Assembly (NCBI GenBank): GCA_944739405.2
Contig: OX123182.2
Coordinates: 37,821,598 to 37,885,597, forward strand
DNA: 64,000 bases
DNA from: Euclidia mi
Taxonomy: Eukaryota > Arthropoda > Insecta > Lepidoptera > Erebidae
Direction: 5' to 3'
The notes below the pieces were generated by a model, which was not told the DNA's origin, did no database searches, and saw only the letters and a program-made list of their open reading frames with translations. The position numbers and the translations under genes are program-made. Of the stretch, positions 43,389-55,870 are shown piece by piece (positions within the stretch are counted from its first letter, which is position 1; the number at the start of each line of letters is the position of its first letter).

Positions 43389-45817
43389 TGTCGACACTTG
43401 CCTACAGTCCCTTTAGCTTCCAATAGCCAAGTCGAAATATTACGAGTATTAGCACCATTTTAGTCCGACCCGTGGTATTATTTTTAATAAATATTCATCT
43501 ACATAATGAGCTTCGAAATTACTCCAGAACATTGAATTAAAATTGTGTTGGAAGCATTGTTGAACATTTCATATAATTAATTGTTCTGTTGCTTACAATC
43601 CCGACATGGCTATTAAGAAGTTGATGGCAAAAAGTGTGGACTTTCTTTTCGTTAATTAAAACAAGCAGCTGCAAATCATTTAATAAAATACTACGAGGTT
43701 TTTATTCTAAGAGCGAGATTCAATTATTCGTGCGTTTCTAATAATGATAGAATAATCGAAATATTACTCCAGTCTGCTTTATACGCATTACGAGCTGTTA
43801 TTGGCAGTGATTATTTAGTCAGGGTTTAATATGCAATGTATTTAATGTAAGGCCTTTTACTTTTAAACCCACTTTACTATTCTTACGTATAAAAATAAGT
43901 TTAAAATAAAAGGAATTTTGAAAACTGTCATGTAAAATAGTGTTACGAATTTCATTGTATGGCACCACATGTTACACATAAAATGTATCTACTTCTATGT
44001 AATTATTTTTACATACATGCACATAGTCTATACGTGCCTCTTGTAGATCACCATAATACATATGGAAATAATGTGGAGACGAGGGGTGTGGGAGCTCTGG
44101 GCTTTCTGTGATTCCGACCTAATTTCCAGCATTTTTTGCCTGGTCAGTAGATCAGTCATGAACCTGTAATAAATGAGACGCAGCTATGAAATGAAAAGCT
44201 TGCTGTGATAAATAAATAAGGTAAGTACTTTTACAAGCCTGACTTAACACACACACACGCACTGTGGAGCCGTTTTGGTATAATTAGGTATATTAGAGAT
44301 AAACCATCAGAAGCTACAATTAATAATAACACTTACGAAAACAGGCAGGTACATAACAGTTTTCATAAAATTATGACATATTTTTAGTTTTATAATAAAC
44401 TACATAGATCCCTGCCGCGAGGTAGACGGCTATCACAAAAAGGTAGGTTGTATGTTATTCTGAACCTACTGCAAAGTTACATCAAATTCCATTAAGAAGT
44501 TTTGGCGAGAAAGAAAGACAAAACTTCAAAATAAAGAAAACACTTTCGCATTTATAATATAAGCATGGATAAACCAAATTGTGTTAAATTGCAAGTACAA
44601 AATGCGTTGAACGTAGTACAAAGTTGTCGTGCGCGTGTGTTCGAAGTTATCTGCAACACGCGCTGTGCTGCAGCCGACCTGTCTAACTGCTCAACTGCTG
44701 CTACTGAACGAGTCTCAATTAACTGAACCTGCCCATTGTTGTAACACACGCCAAGTGCAGGGTTTAGCTTTCACCAACTTATTAGGTACAATTTAGTTTG
44801 TCTTTTATCTGTATAAATATAAACCTTGCGTTACTGACTGAATTACAGTTATGTCACTTTCAGTTTCTTACACTTCGGGACCGTAAGGTTACACTAAGAA
44901 GGGATTTACCGAATTTGTCACGGGGTATGGCGGTATATGTACGGGCGTAGCTGCGAGCATCCTATAGTATTCTAGTTGATATATAGATATGGGGAATGAG
45001 TTGACGCTAACATGATAGATTTTTGAAATCTGTGCCTAAGTTTTATCTTACGTATAACTCTTGCGTGTTGAATGCCTAGTTCAAGCAAAGTGTGCATGTT
45101 TCTTTTCTTTAAGGAAAACCTGAAATATGATTGAAAAGAAGCAACACGAAGTTTGAAAATATCCCTCGGTGAATGGTAATCATTTAAATGATCTAAATAC
45201 CTAATTTGATTTGTATAGTTCACGCGTTGCATAAAAAGACATAATAATAATAATATAATCATATATATCCCCCTACATCTTCCTACTCCTTCAGAGTTTT
45301 ACATATGTATGTATAGAGTAGGTATGTCTGTGTATTTACATGTTTTTAGTCAGTCATTCATATTGTCGCGGTGGGGCAAGTGATTTTAGTACTAGAATAT
45401 TAGCGTCTTAATTATATGTACCTCGATATAATAATAGCAACAGAAAAAACTAAGGAAATATAAAACCTATATAATATAAAATGCTTGCCAATATACTTAC
45501 ACCTGACCATTCGCAGAACTGTATGAAGAAAATCGAATGCATGTACTACATACATATAAGACGCATTGCTTGATTATATTCATCAGGCACATATAAGTGA
45601 CTAAAAATGTTCACAGCATTTTGGAAGATTTTGCATGTTAATATTTTCCTTAATTATAACATTCTTTATTATAGTCGTACTAAAAGCAAGCCTTACTAAC
45701 TGTGGGTAATGCACCTGACAACAAAACTGTAGACACTAATCGTTTATTTCCCGGCGTTTTGTTTATGTCAAAAACAATTTTTGTTTTATAAAATGTTAAT
45801 AAATCCTTTTTCTATGT

Positions 45818-46280
45818 TCGATAGAATTTATAATACCTTTGTACGAATATATAGTAGACATAAAACATTTTCTGTAAAGTAAACAAACTAGAAGGGCAGT
45901 GCAAAGGCAGATTTATAATAGTATAGATAGGGATTATCGGCGTTCGCTGCGACATCACTTTTATTACAGCTACGCTTGTCCATACAACACGGTCCACGTT
46001 AGTAAAGCGACTGATTTATGCGTGTCCGATGGTTCGACGGTAGGCGCCTACTGTGCTATTGTTTCTACACGATTTATCGCTTATGCGAGCACAGGAGTCG
46101 GCAGCACAACAATTCACTTGGACAACAACAGCGTGTCCATTGACGTCACCCTGTACTCTCGCGCACCCCTTTGTTAGCACACCCTGTGTTCGCTATTACA
46201 AATGAGCTATGAGCTGAAAATGACGCGTAAGCCATTCTCTCATCGACAACCACTAAAGAGGATTTGTTATTTTTGATACG
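45818..46280. other. 463-base block identical in both copies of the duplication (copy B)
   Basis: Partner of 34284-34746 with no difference seen by eye, including TGACGTCA at 46141-46148. Outside the block, differences resume immediately on both sides. Confidence 0.6.
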
Positions 46281-46439
46281 TTTCGCCTAGAATATTGATG
46301 GAGTATTCACATTGTGCTTCAGATCAACAGTATTTATTATGCGAAACGCACTACTCTTGGTGTACTACCTTGGGCGTAGATTACTTAGAAGCTTGTTTTT
46401 GTTATTGGTACAACTTACCTACATCAGAAACATGTGATT

Positions 46440-46950
46440 ATATACTTATGCATATGTAAGAGGATCACTGCGTACGTAAGTAAGGATGTATAGATAATTT
46501 GAACCATATTGATATTTATAGGTCTATAAGCACAATCTGCCACGAAGTTTAGTTGCATATAATGGGTACCTACATGATGTACCATAATTATAACTAGCAA
46601 ACACAATCTTCGTGCCACTTACAATAAGGATATTTTAACAGTGCATCAAAAATCTTAAATAACACCCTAAAGTGTGTTACGCTAATAACTTTATACTCGT
46701 ATTCTTTTACTAAAATACTAATTGCACACTACAGCACTAATTGCATACCATATATGCCGATCGTTCTACAAAATACAATTATGAAAAGTCTCGTCCGCTC
46801 GGGAAAGTTACACACTCAGATAACTTAATAGATCAAGTTGGGTTTTCTTGTGACCCTGTAGCCAAATTAAAAACAGGAGGCCTGCAAAGCAGGGCTCCGT
46901 CAAAGAAATGTGCATACTAAACGTATGTTAAAATAAGAATAACTATATAA
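46440..46950. other. Sequence present in copy B but not in copy A
   Basis: About 500 bases between stretches that align with 34893-34905 and 34998-35030 of copy A. No terminal repeats, poly(A) tail or target duplication were seen, so I cannot tell an insertion in B from a deletion in A. No gene recognised. Confidence 0.5.
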
Positions 46951-47339
46951 ACGTTTACTGTTTGCTAGTTTGGATTGGTTTTTAATTTCGAAAGTTAATC
47001 CGTCTTGAGCTACCTGTTGACTAGATAATGATTAGATAAACTATAATTGCAAACATAGCTCTTAAAAGCTGCTACTAAAGACATACTCAACAAAGTAGTT
47101 GAATGAGTGTGATAAGCTTTAATTTAGTTTACCATGTGCTAATGAGTTGGATTAAATATGTACTGTACTCTTCATAAAAAATCTTACAACCACATTAAAA
47201 ATGATTAGATGTAAAATATGAATATTTCGTTTTAAAACATTACATTTTATCGTCGAATGACAAGTTAATACCATTTTAACTTAAGGATAGGACATTTAAA
47301 ATCATACTTATCTTAACAGGTATGTACATATTATATCTT

Positions 47340-49260
47340 ATCTTAATATATAAAATCCTTGCGTTCTTGACTGACTGACAGACACGCTACAGCCGAAACT
47401 ACTCGTCACAAGAAGATGAAATTTAGCATGTATGTTTTTTGAGGTGTGTAGAATTATTGTTAGGAGGACTAAGAGAGGATTTTCGGCAATTCCACCCCTA
47501 AGGGGATAAAACTGGGGATCAAAGTTTGTATGAAATTTTTATTCCTTCAATGGAATGACTCCAAACTTTGTATATTGGTTCCTTAAACGACGATAGTGAA
47601 CACTAAGAATTTGTTTTTTTTTTTAATTCCAACCTTAAAGGGTTAAGACTGGTGTCAAAGTGTGTTACTTATTATTCCTTCAGTGGATTAACTTCAAACT
47701 TTATATATTGGTTCCTCAAATGATGATAGTGAACAAAAAAAATTGTTTCTTCGGAAATTCCTCCCCTAAGGGGTAAGACAGGGGTCAAAGTTTGTTTGAA
47801 ACAGTTTATTCCTTTAATGAATTGACGTCAAACTTTGTATATTGGTTCCTCAAATGGCAATAGTGAACACTAAGAATTATTTTTTGGGAATTCCACCCCA
47901 AAGAGGGTAAGATTGAGGGACAAAGATTGTATGTAACTATTTATTGCTTTAATGGATTGTCTTCAAACTTTGTATATTGGTTACTCAAACGAGGAAAGTG
48001 AACACTAAGAATTTGTTTCTTTTTAAGTCCTACTCTCAGTGGGTGAGATAGGGGTTCAAAGTGTGTATTAAACGAAACTTATTATTCCTTCAGTGTATTG
48101 ACTTCAAACTTTCTATATTAGTTTCTATAATGACCTTAGTAAACATTAAGAAAATCTTTTTGGAATTTCTTACCGTTAAGGATTAAAAAGGGGGTCGGAA
48201 TTTCTTTTTGAAACCTTTTATTCCTTCATTGGATTAACTTCAAACTTTGTACATAGGTTTCAATTAGAAAAACTATATAAATAAATCATTGGGGTACTGG
48301 AAACGGGTTAGTAACAATATGCAATACAGTTATGTTGAGATTACAGACAGTTTGTTTATTGTTTTATAGCCTCACACCTTTAAGGGGTAGATAGAGGTGT
48401 AATATTACACCCACATTTCGCCATGTTGCATATTAGATCCCACGTAATAGGAGGCGAGCCTATTGCCGTTACCGGGCACATTGGCAGACTCCGTGCTGCT
48501 TCTGAGAATTGGGAAAAACTCAGTAATACTTTTGCCCGACCCGGGAATCAAACTGGAGACCTCCCGTTTAGCAGACGCATACGCTATCCACTGTAACACG
48601 TCTATAATCTGTCTTTATATAAAATCCTCGCATTACTGATTGACTGACAGACATGCTACAGCCGAAACAACTGAGCGCAAGTAGATGAAATTTAATATGT
48701 TCCTTGAGGTGAGTAGGGGCACACTAAGAGAGAATTTTTGGAAATTCCGCCCCTAAAGGGGTTAAACTGGTTGTCAGAATTTGTATGAAACTTTTTATTC
48801 CCTCAATAAATTAACTTCAAACTTTGTATACCTATTAGTTCCTTAAATGAAGTTAGTGAACGCTAAGAAAGTCTTTTTAGAAATTCTTACCTAAGTTGAT
48901 AAAAAGGGAGTCATAATTTGCATAGAACCTTTTATGCATTCAAGGGATTAACTTCATACTTTGTTTATTGGATCCGCAAATGACGTTAGCGAACACAAAG
49001 ACATTTATTATCCTAAGTTTTCCCGAAGAGGGTGGAAAAGGGATTCAGAGTTTGTGTAAAAACTTTCATTTTTTTCAATGGAATCACTTCAATCTGTGTA
49101 TATAAAATCTTTTCTTTACTGACTGACTGACAGACACATTACAGCCGAAGGGCGCTAGAAGGTTAAATTTAGCATGTATGTTCCTTGAGGAGGGTGTTTG
49201 TACAAAATATTTTATATAATCGTAACTGACGCGTGCGAAGCAGCGGGCAAAAGCTAGTAC
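47340..49260. repeat. Repeat complex with degenerate tandem units of about 125 bases
   Basis: Starts tatataaaatccttgcgttc and gctacagccgaaactactcg. Then imperfect units follow, each with aattccaccccta, aggggataaaactggggatc, tattccttcaatgg, ttcaaactttgtatattgg and agtgaacactaagaattt (units near 47490, 47620, 47750, 47880, 48010, 48140; more after 48740). A SINE (48355-48600) interrupts it. The element restarts at 48612 and ends near 49260 with gcagcgggcaaaagctagta. It is a minisatellite-bearing dispersed repeat inserted in copy B. Confidence 0.75.
48355..48600 (-). repeat. tRNA-derived SINE, third family, copy
   Basis: Shares ggggtagatagaggtgtaat, acccacatttcgccatgt, taccgggcacattggcagac and cccgacccgggaatcaaac with 1515-1765. 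It sits within the minisatellite complex, so it inserted later. Confidence 0.8.
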
Positions 49261-49440
49261 TAATATATAAAACTGAAGAGTTTGTGAGTTTGTTTGGTTG
49301 AACGCGCTAATCTGTAAAACTACCATTTGCCGAGGAAGGCTATAGGCTTTATAACATTGCGCTATGAGCGACGGGAGCGGAGCAGTAGTCTTAAATAACG
49401 CGGGTGTAACCGCGGGCTCATCTAGTACAACATATAATCA
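49255..49440 (-). repeat. Dispersed lepidopteran repeat (ctcttcag type)
   Basis: Contains, reversed, the words found at 61820-62025 and 54850-55010: a gagtttgtttggttgaacgcg block and gaggaaggctataggcttta. It is a common lepidopteran non-coding repeat, here in opposite orientation to those copies. Confidence 0.6.
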
Positions 49441-50829
49441 AGCCATTGCAGTGGCTTAATTAATTAAGACAGTACACTGTCCAAATTTCACGCTTCAAGC
49501 TTCAGCAGTTTAGACTCTGCAATGTCGTTTAAGATTCTAGTAGATTTTTTTTGTACGTTTTAAAACAACAATTAGGATTTGCTAACTGTACATCGAAAAG
49601 TCAAAGTAACTTAATACCTGTACTACCCAGGTAATTATAATCGTAAGCTGACTGTCAACTGCTGTCAACAGTACTGTTTTGCAGCGGACTTGTAAATTAA
49701 CGATACCTACTTAGGTTCTCTCAACAGTAATTCTAGATCATAATAATATAACCTCTTTTCATCTCTCTACCAAACATCGAAGTGAATTGTGGCCAACGCA
49801 TGCGAAGCACGCAGGTCACGAGCAAAGGCAACTAGAATGCTTTTATCCATCCGTATTTCAGGCATTTGGTCGTTCCTATCACACCGACATTTGTCGCAAT
49901 GACGTTTGTCCAGATAACATATTCCCCGCAAAAATTAAACCGACAGGCTTAGGTATTCCTAGATTGGATTGGCTGGTTCCGAATCGTAATGGTTTTTTTC
50001 TATGCCATAAATAATAATTAGAATTTCAATTTGTAGATTTATGGTTATTAAAGATATGTGGCAGTGATAACACGCACCGATTCAAAATTCATTTACATGG
50101 AAATGTGGACCCTGATCGATATTATGTGTAGTGATATAGAGCGTAGGCAATTTATTGATAATTTATAGCTTTATATGCACACAAATTCTTGAGATGCGAT
50201 ACGTACACAATATATTACGTACGCTATAGGTACGTTTAAATAATATGTTACGGAAATTAACTGAATGCAAGATAAAAACAAGAATTTACTTTCATATCTA
50301 CTAGTATCGTAACTCGACTCTACCGCAATAAAAAGAATGGTGCCTTGTCAATTACGAGTTCCAAAAGTTTGTCTAATTTTCTTAACATTCAGAAAATGTT
50401 AATTCTATTAAACAAATTAATTTCTATACATAGAAGATTGACGAGTCCACCAATTAACTTCATTTTTCGAAATCCAACGTAGTCGATATCGCAATTCGTA
50501 AAAAAAATATGAGCTATAAAGATAATGATGTATCATTGGGCAAAATCGGTGGAGACAAAAGTGCTCCGGTCCGGTCGCACCGACCGGTAATTTATGGTTA
50601 TCGGGACGTTGCAGATAGTCCCCAAATGGATGAGTGCCTGACCTAACGGAGGCATGCATTACTTTTTGAACATTATGGAAATTAGAGCAAGTATTTGTGA
50701 AAATCCTACATTTGTAACAGATGGATTTTATTTTTATAACTGGTTTTGTTATATGGCCGACGCTACCTACGAATTTCGATAATGTTAGAGGTAAGCACGT
50801 GTAAGCATTTATGTAAAGCTCTTGCTTAA

Positions 50830-50908
50830 CCTCTTGTATGCCGGAATACCAGACACAATAAAAAAGCTATTGTGTCTCGCGTAGATCTGCGTTCCGGCAT
50901 ACAAGGGG
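50830..50908. mobile_element. 79-bp hairpin element flanked by TTAA (piggyBac-like MITE)
   Basis: Inverted ends cctcttgtatgccggaa and ttccggcatacaagggg (17 bases, one mismatch) are flanked by TTAA (50826-50829 and 50909-50912). An inner hairpin agacacaat / attgtgtct lies at its centre. Copy A has the unoccupied site near 37683, so this is a real insertion. TTAA duplication and CCY-starting ends fit the piggyBac superfamily, which needs a transposase in trans. Confidence 0.75.
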
Positions 50909-51564
50909 TTAATACAATGACAAGCCAGGTTTCCTGAAAGGTGACTTTGGTTGAACTCGTATTGTTTTCAAATCACAATGTAAAGAACTTTACATGTAAA
51001 ATCTATTATAGTCGGTGATTTACCACTATTTAGTAGACCTTTGATTGGCTGCCTATCCTGTTAATAGCATCTACTCACAACTAACATTGTTTCTTCAAAT
51101 CGTACAGAGTTCCCGGAAGAATCTCCATGTGTGAAAAAAGGCTTGCTAAGATAGGCCTATCTAACTAAAACTTGACAAACTGAGAAAGGTCATTTAAATC
51201 ATGATAGTTTATTTTTACTTAACTCATCTAAAGTACAAAACAGTGTAATCTTCTAAGAGAAGGCTATCATATTAGCTTTTATGCGAAGCCACATTTTTCA
51301 AAAATATTTTACGCCTCAAGAGATGATGTGTTTGAATAAAAATATGAAAAATATGGACAAATCATGTATACTGCGGTATCGTATCTATAACCAAATAAAT
51401 ACATAGATAGTATCAGAATTCACGAGATGGAGATAATATATGCCGTCGCATATAAATCGGTAACAATATGGAGATACATTTACATAGATTTTCTTGGTCA
51501 AAATGTAAACTTGATATTTTCTGCTTTGCAGTCACACTAAAATGAAATGGTAATATGAATAAAA

Positions 51565-51565
51565 A

Positions 51566-51612
<47 letters not shown>
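51565..51612. repeat. (TA)n microsatellite
   Basis: About 48 bases of alternating TA. Copy A has only a short atatatata at the corresponding place (about 38350), so it expanded after duplication. Confidence 0.95.
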
Positions 51613-51617
<5 letters not shown>

Positions 51618-51756
51618 ATAGTGAACGGACTTACCGTCCTGAAATAAATATTTTATGAAATTATGTTTCACTTTGAAAAACAACAACAAAATTGTTGCAA
51701 CATTTTCTGTATGTTTTGTTTAGAAAAAACATGCAACGTAATGAAGTTGATTTTTA

Positions 51757-53215
51757 TTATTGTTATTATTTATTTATTTATTTTAAAACTTTATATACAC
51801 AATGCGTATACAAGGTGGACTTAATGCCTTAGGCATTTTCCGCCAGTTTACCTTAGGATGGTGCAGAGATTAAAGGTACGTGTATTTTACAATTAATTTG
51901 AGACTGATGTAGTTTTACTTAAATATATTACAAAATACATAAATATATACTATACACAAATATATACTATACATAAATATACACTATACATAAATAAATA
52001 TTACGCATACATATTTTATAATAATACAAAACAAATACCTTGATATTAACGAATGTTTTGCTACTTCTGCTAACTATTCCAATAGCAGTGCTAAAATTTT
52101 TGATTTAAAGCCATACCCGATAATGGATGTCCTGATTTCGAGAGGGAGGGCATTCCAGAGAAGGATAGCTTGTATAGAAAAGGAAGAGTGAGTGAAATTG
52201 GTATTATGAGGAGGACAAAGAAGGAGAAGATTATCCGATGAACGAAGGTTTCGGTCGTGAATTGAACAAAGATACTGAAAAATGCTCACTTAAGTACTTT
52301 GGGGTATTAGGGGATATAAAGATAGAATAGAGGGTTGTGATGGCACGCAAACTGCGTCTTTGACGAATTGGAAGCCACTTCAATTGGGAACGATAAGTAG
52401 ACACATGGTCATACTTGCGAAGATTGAAAACGAATCGAATGCAGTTATTGAGAAGACGGTCAAGTTTGTTAAGAAGATCTGCATTCAGGTCATAGTAACA
52501 TACATCACCATAGTCGACCAAGGGAAAGATTAAAGCTTGCACAAGCAATGTCTTAGTCGTGGACGGCAGAAAGTTCCTCAACCGATAGAGAGTGCGTAGG
52601 GTACCGGTAATTTTTTGGCTCACTTGCGTCACTTGAGATTGCCAACTAAAGAGTGCTATCCATATATAATCCTAAGTTCTTGACAACTGGACACATTTCA
52701 ATAGTAGTGTTATTATAACTAAGTTTCGGGAGAGATGTAATGTCAAGTTTTCTGATAGACCATTGACTAACTAATATAATTGCTTGACACTTGCTTGGGT
52801 TAACAGATAGGCCAAATTTTTCGTACCAAGTTTGTAAGGCGACTAGGTTTCCCACGGGGTTAACCACGACTAGGGTTAACCACGCTATTGCTACCGAAAC
52901 GTCATCGATTGTAGCCTGAGAGTATATCTGCTAGTCATCGGCGCAAAGATGATAAGCGCATTGAAGATTAGGTGTTAAGATATTGATAAACATAGAAAAT
53001 AAAAGAGGAGGAAGAATACCGCCTGGAGGAACGCTAGAGCTATTATCACACCACTCCGATGATGAATCATTTAGAAGGCCTGACTGCTGACGACCTCGAA
53101 GATAACTTGAGAACCAATCAGAGCATCGGATGAGATCTTAAGATGGGAAAGAAGGGATAAAAGGACATCGTGACTGACGGTATTAAAGGCATTAAGGAAA
53201 TCGATACGGCAATAG
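51757..53215 (-). pseudogene. Dead LINE (jockey/CR1-like) with reverse transcriptase and C-terminus
   Basis: On the - strand, from 53215 downwards, broken frames read FLNAFNTVSHDVLLSLLSHL, then a PPGGILPPLLFSMFIN motif and a CADD box where family members have YADD. Next come WYEKFGLSVNPSKCQAIIL (52646-52867), VSQKITGTLRTLYRLRNFLP and FPLVDYGDVCYYDL, then RYRSQLKWLPIRQRR-type thumb residues (52231-52632), and finally FSIQAILLWNALPLEIRTS up to a stop at 52074. The 3' UTR follows, ending in an (aata)n-like tail near 51757-51785. Stops and frameshifts separate these pieces, and the endonuclease domain is missing. Confidence 0.8.
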
Positions 53216-53320
53216 GCTCGCCTCCTATTACGTGGGACCTAAAAAATCATGGCGAAATGTGGGTGTAATATTTACACCTCTGCCTACCCTTTCAGGGATA
53301 CAGGCGTGAGTCTATAAATA
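53215..53320 (+). repeat. SINE tail fragment, third family
   Basis: Contains aggctcgcctcctattacgt, tggcgaaatgtgggtgtaat, acacctctgcctaccctttc and aggcgtgagtctataaat. It abuts the 5' edge of the dead LINE. Confidence 0.7.
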
Positions 53321-53689
53321 AAAATAAATAAAATATATGGTATGCGGTTGGCTCAAGATCCGTTCATGTGGAGAGCCTCGACTTCGTCTGATGTAATGAT
53401 GATGAGAATGACTGTCATCATGAATCATATAATAAGTGCATATATGTTTTATTAGCTGAGATGGCACACTAGGCAGTATGCACAGCCTGTGATGTGGCTA
53501 ACAAATATACCATGGCTAGGACATAAATATGACATTTAATTTATGTAAGTGTGTGAGTGGGTATTAGTGCTTAAGTATTGGGACTTATAATAATATACTA
53601 ATGTCTATGCATAACACGGCAGTAAATAATATGAAATGAAATGAATATAGACAGACACATCAAACAATAATCCGGATATTATCATTATG

Positions 53690-55015
53690 CTTCAACTAGC
53701 TGTCCCGGCGAACCCTGTATCGCCTTTTAAAGGTCTTTTTGCTTATTCCTTTTTTTTTCAAACCACTTTTCCAGGAAATTCTGAACAAAGTTACCAAAGC
53801 CACCAATGCTTAATCTAAAATTTCAGAATTTACAAAGGTATACAAACAAACGAAGATTGAATTTTATATACCTATATGCATTTCAATCAATCAATCAAGC
53901 ATTTTATTTCGCGTGGCATAGATAAATACCTTACAGTCTAACATACTTACAGTGGTTGTTAGTATAAATATACCTATAAACTATGTTAGTATTGCTTCAC
54001 TTGCACTAAGTATATAGAGATATATATAGATGTATAGATACATGACCCAGCAAAAACCGTCCGCCATCTTCAATTTCCCATTTGCCATCTTTGATCACGA
54101 AATAGATGTTGTATTTGCATTCCTCATTGCTTAAAAGATCGGAGAGGATACCCATATTGACTTAAAATTTTTTTTTCAACCGCCATCTTTGATTTCCCAT
54201 CCACCATCTTAGATCACGAAATAGATGTTGTATTTGGATTCGCCATCCCTTAAAACATCGGAGACGATAACCATATCGATTTAAAAAAAAAAATCCATCC
54301 GCCATCTTTGATCACGAAATAGATGGTGTTTTTGAATTCCCCCTTCCTTAAAATATCGGAGACGATACCCATATCGACTTTAAAAAATCCCGTCCGCCAT
54401 CGTTGATTTCCTATCCGCCGTCTTTGATCACGAAATAGATGTTGTATTTGGATTCTCCATCCCTTAAATCATCAGAGACCTACCCCATATTGATTTTTTT
54501 AATTTTTTCCATCCGCCATTTTTGATTTCCCATCCACCATCTTGAATCACGAAACAAATGTTGTATTTGGATTCCCCCTTCCTTAAAATATCAGAGACGA
54601 TACCCATATCGACTTTAAAAAAATCCCGTCCGCCATCGTTGATTTCCTATCCGCCATCTTTGATCACGAAATAGATGTTGTATTTGGATTCTCCATCCCT
54701 TAAATCATCAGAGACCTACCCCATATTGATTTTTAAAATTTTCCCATCCGCCATTTTTGATTTCCCATCCACCATCTTGAATCATGAAACAGATATTGTA
54801 TTTGGATTCCCCATCCCTTTTAACATCGCAGACGATACCAATATTGATTTTTTAAAAAAGGGTCGGATCGTTATGTTATATAGCCTATAGCCTTCCGGAG
54901 TAACTGGGCTATCGTATACAAAAAGATTTTTCAGATCCGACCGGTAGTTCCTGAGGTTAGTGCGTTCAAACAAACAAACAAACTCTTCCGCTTTATTATA
55001 TTAGTATAGATAGTA
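53690..55015 (+). repeat. Minisatellite-bearing dispersed repeat (agctgtcccggcgaa type)
   Basis: Starts near 53697 with agctgtcccggcgaaccctg, words common in lepidopteran repeats. 54057-54840 is an array of about six or seven units of roughly 120-125 bases with ccgccatctttgatttccc, gatcacgaaatagatgttgt and atatcggagacgatacccat. From 54850 it continues ttatatagcctatagccttc, tagttcctgaggttagtgcg and aacaaacaaactcttccgct, ending in ttagtatagat. The open frames within the array are repeats, not genes. Confidence 0.75.
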
Positions 55016-55185
55016 GAGCATCGTTAGTATTCGAGTGTTACTTTTTCAGTGAAAAGATTCAAATTAACTAATAATTATGTAATAGGGCCAGATAGTATTT
55101 ATTTAAAGAAAGAGCTAAGAATTTAGGTGGCAGGTACAGGTTTCTACTCTTCTAATACAGTAGTGAGAGTTTCATCAACCGATCA

Positions 55186-55530
55186 TAAAGGCCTGTTCAG
55201 ACCTAAGCGGTATTCGCTACCGTCTGCGGCAGAGAAAACCCAGTAATATAACTGTTCAGACCTAAGCGGTAATCGCTATCCTTGTGGGTAGAATAACGCG
55301 CGGTAGTCGAGTTTCGCTCAGAGAGGTAAGAACTAGCAGCGGTACTTGATACCAAATACCTGAGCGAAACCCGAGCGGTATGTACCTCTACCCACAGCGG
55401 CAGCGAATATCGCTCAGGTCGCTCTAGCCGCGGTACTTGATACTAAATACCTGAGCGAAACCCGCGCGGTATGTACCTCTACCCACAGCGGCAGCGAATA
55501 TCGCTCAGGTTTGAATAGGCCTTTATGTTA
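55186..55530. mobile_element. Inverted-repeat element with an internal duplication
   Basis: The left end cataaaggcctgttcagacc followed by taagcggtattcgct is mirrored at the right by agcgaatatcgctcaggttt gaataggcctttatg, giving inverted ends of about 32 bases. Inside, a unit with gcggtacttgatac, aaatacctgagcgaaaccc, gtatgtacctctacccacag and cggcagcgaatatcgctcag occurs twice (about 55338 and 55430). GC-rich, no coding frame. Probably a non-autonomous DNA transposon. Confidence 0.65.
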
Positions 55531-55870
55531 TTTTACATTATCAAGGCCACAGAAAGGGATATTTAAGGGATACCGATTTCCACGCGGGCGAAGCCGCGGG
55601 CACAGCTAGTACCTACCCAAGTAGCATTTCAATCTCTTTAAGAGTTTACATTCGGTTCACTGGTGGACTTAAAGCGTTTATAAACTCTTATTTTGCTTCA
55701 CGTGTGATGTGTAAGCTGTTAAAATGCAAACACTACTCTTTAAGCTGTTTATGGGCTGTAGAGGCATGTAAAACTAGCCTTTCTTACGGCGGTCAGCATT
55801 ATAATACGACACTAATACCTTTCTAGTCAGCTTTCATTTTATAGGCTGATTAAGAACATTTTGAAAGACA

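Larger units (their letters stand above)
42071..51756 (+). repeat. Segmental duplication, copy B
   Basis: Partner of 30796-38500. Private insertions: 42268-42363 (SINE tail), 42786-43388 (poly-A retroposon), about 46440-46950 (origin unknown, or lost from A), about 47300-49440 (repeat complex), 50830-50908 (TTAA hairpin element) and a (TA)n expansion at 51565-51612. The copy ends where a LINE begins at about 51757. Confidence 0.9.

Noticed and set aside
51413..51619. Frame with a Tyr-Ile repeat as a membrane peptide
   Set aside because: The repeat is the translation of a (TA)n microsatellite.
54675..54973. Frames on both strands within the 54-kb minisatellite
   Set aside because: They follow the tandem units and adjoining dispersed repeat; no protein family matches.
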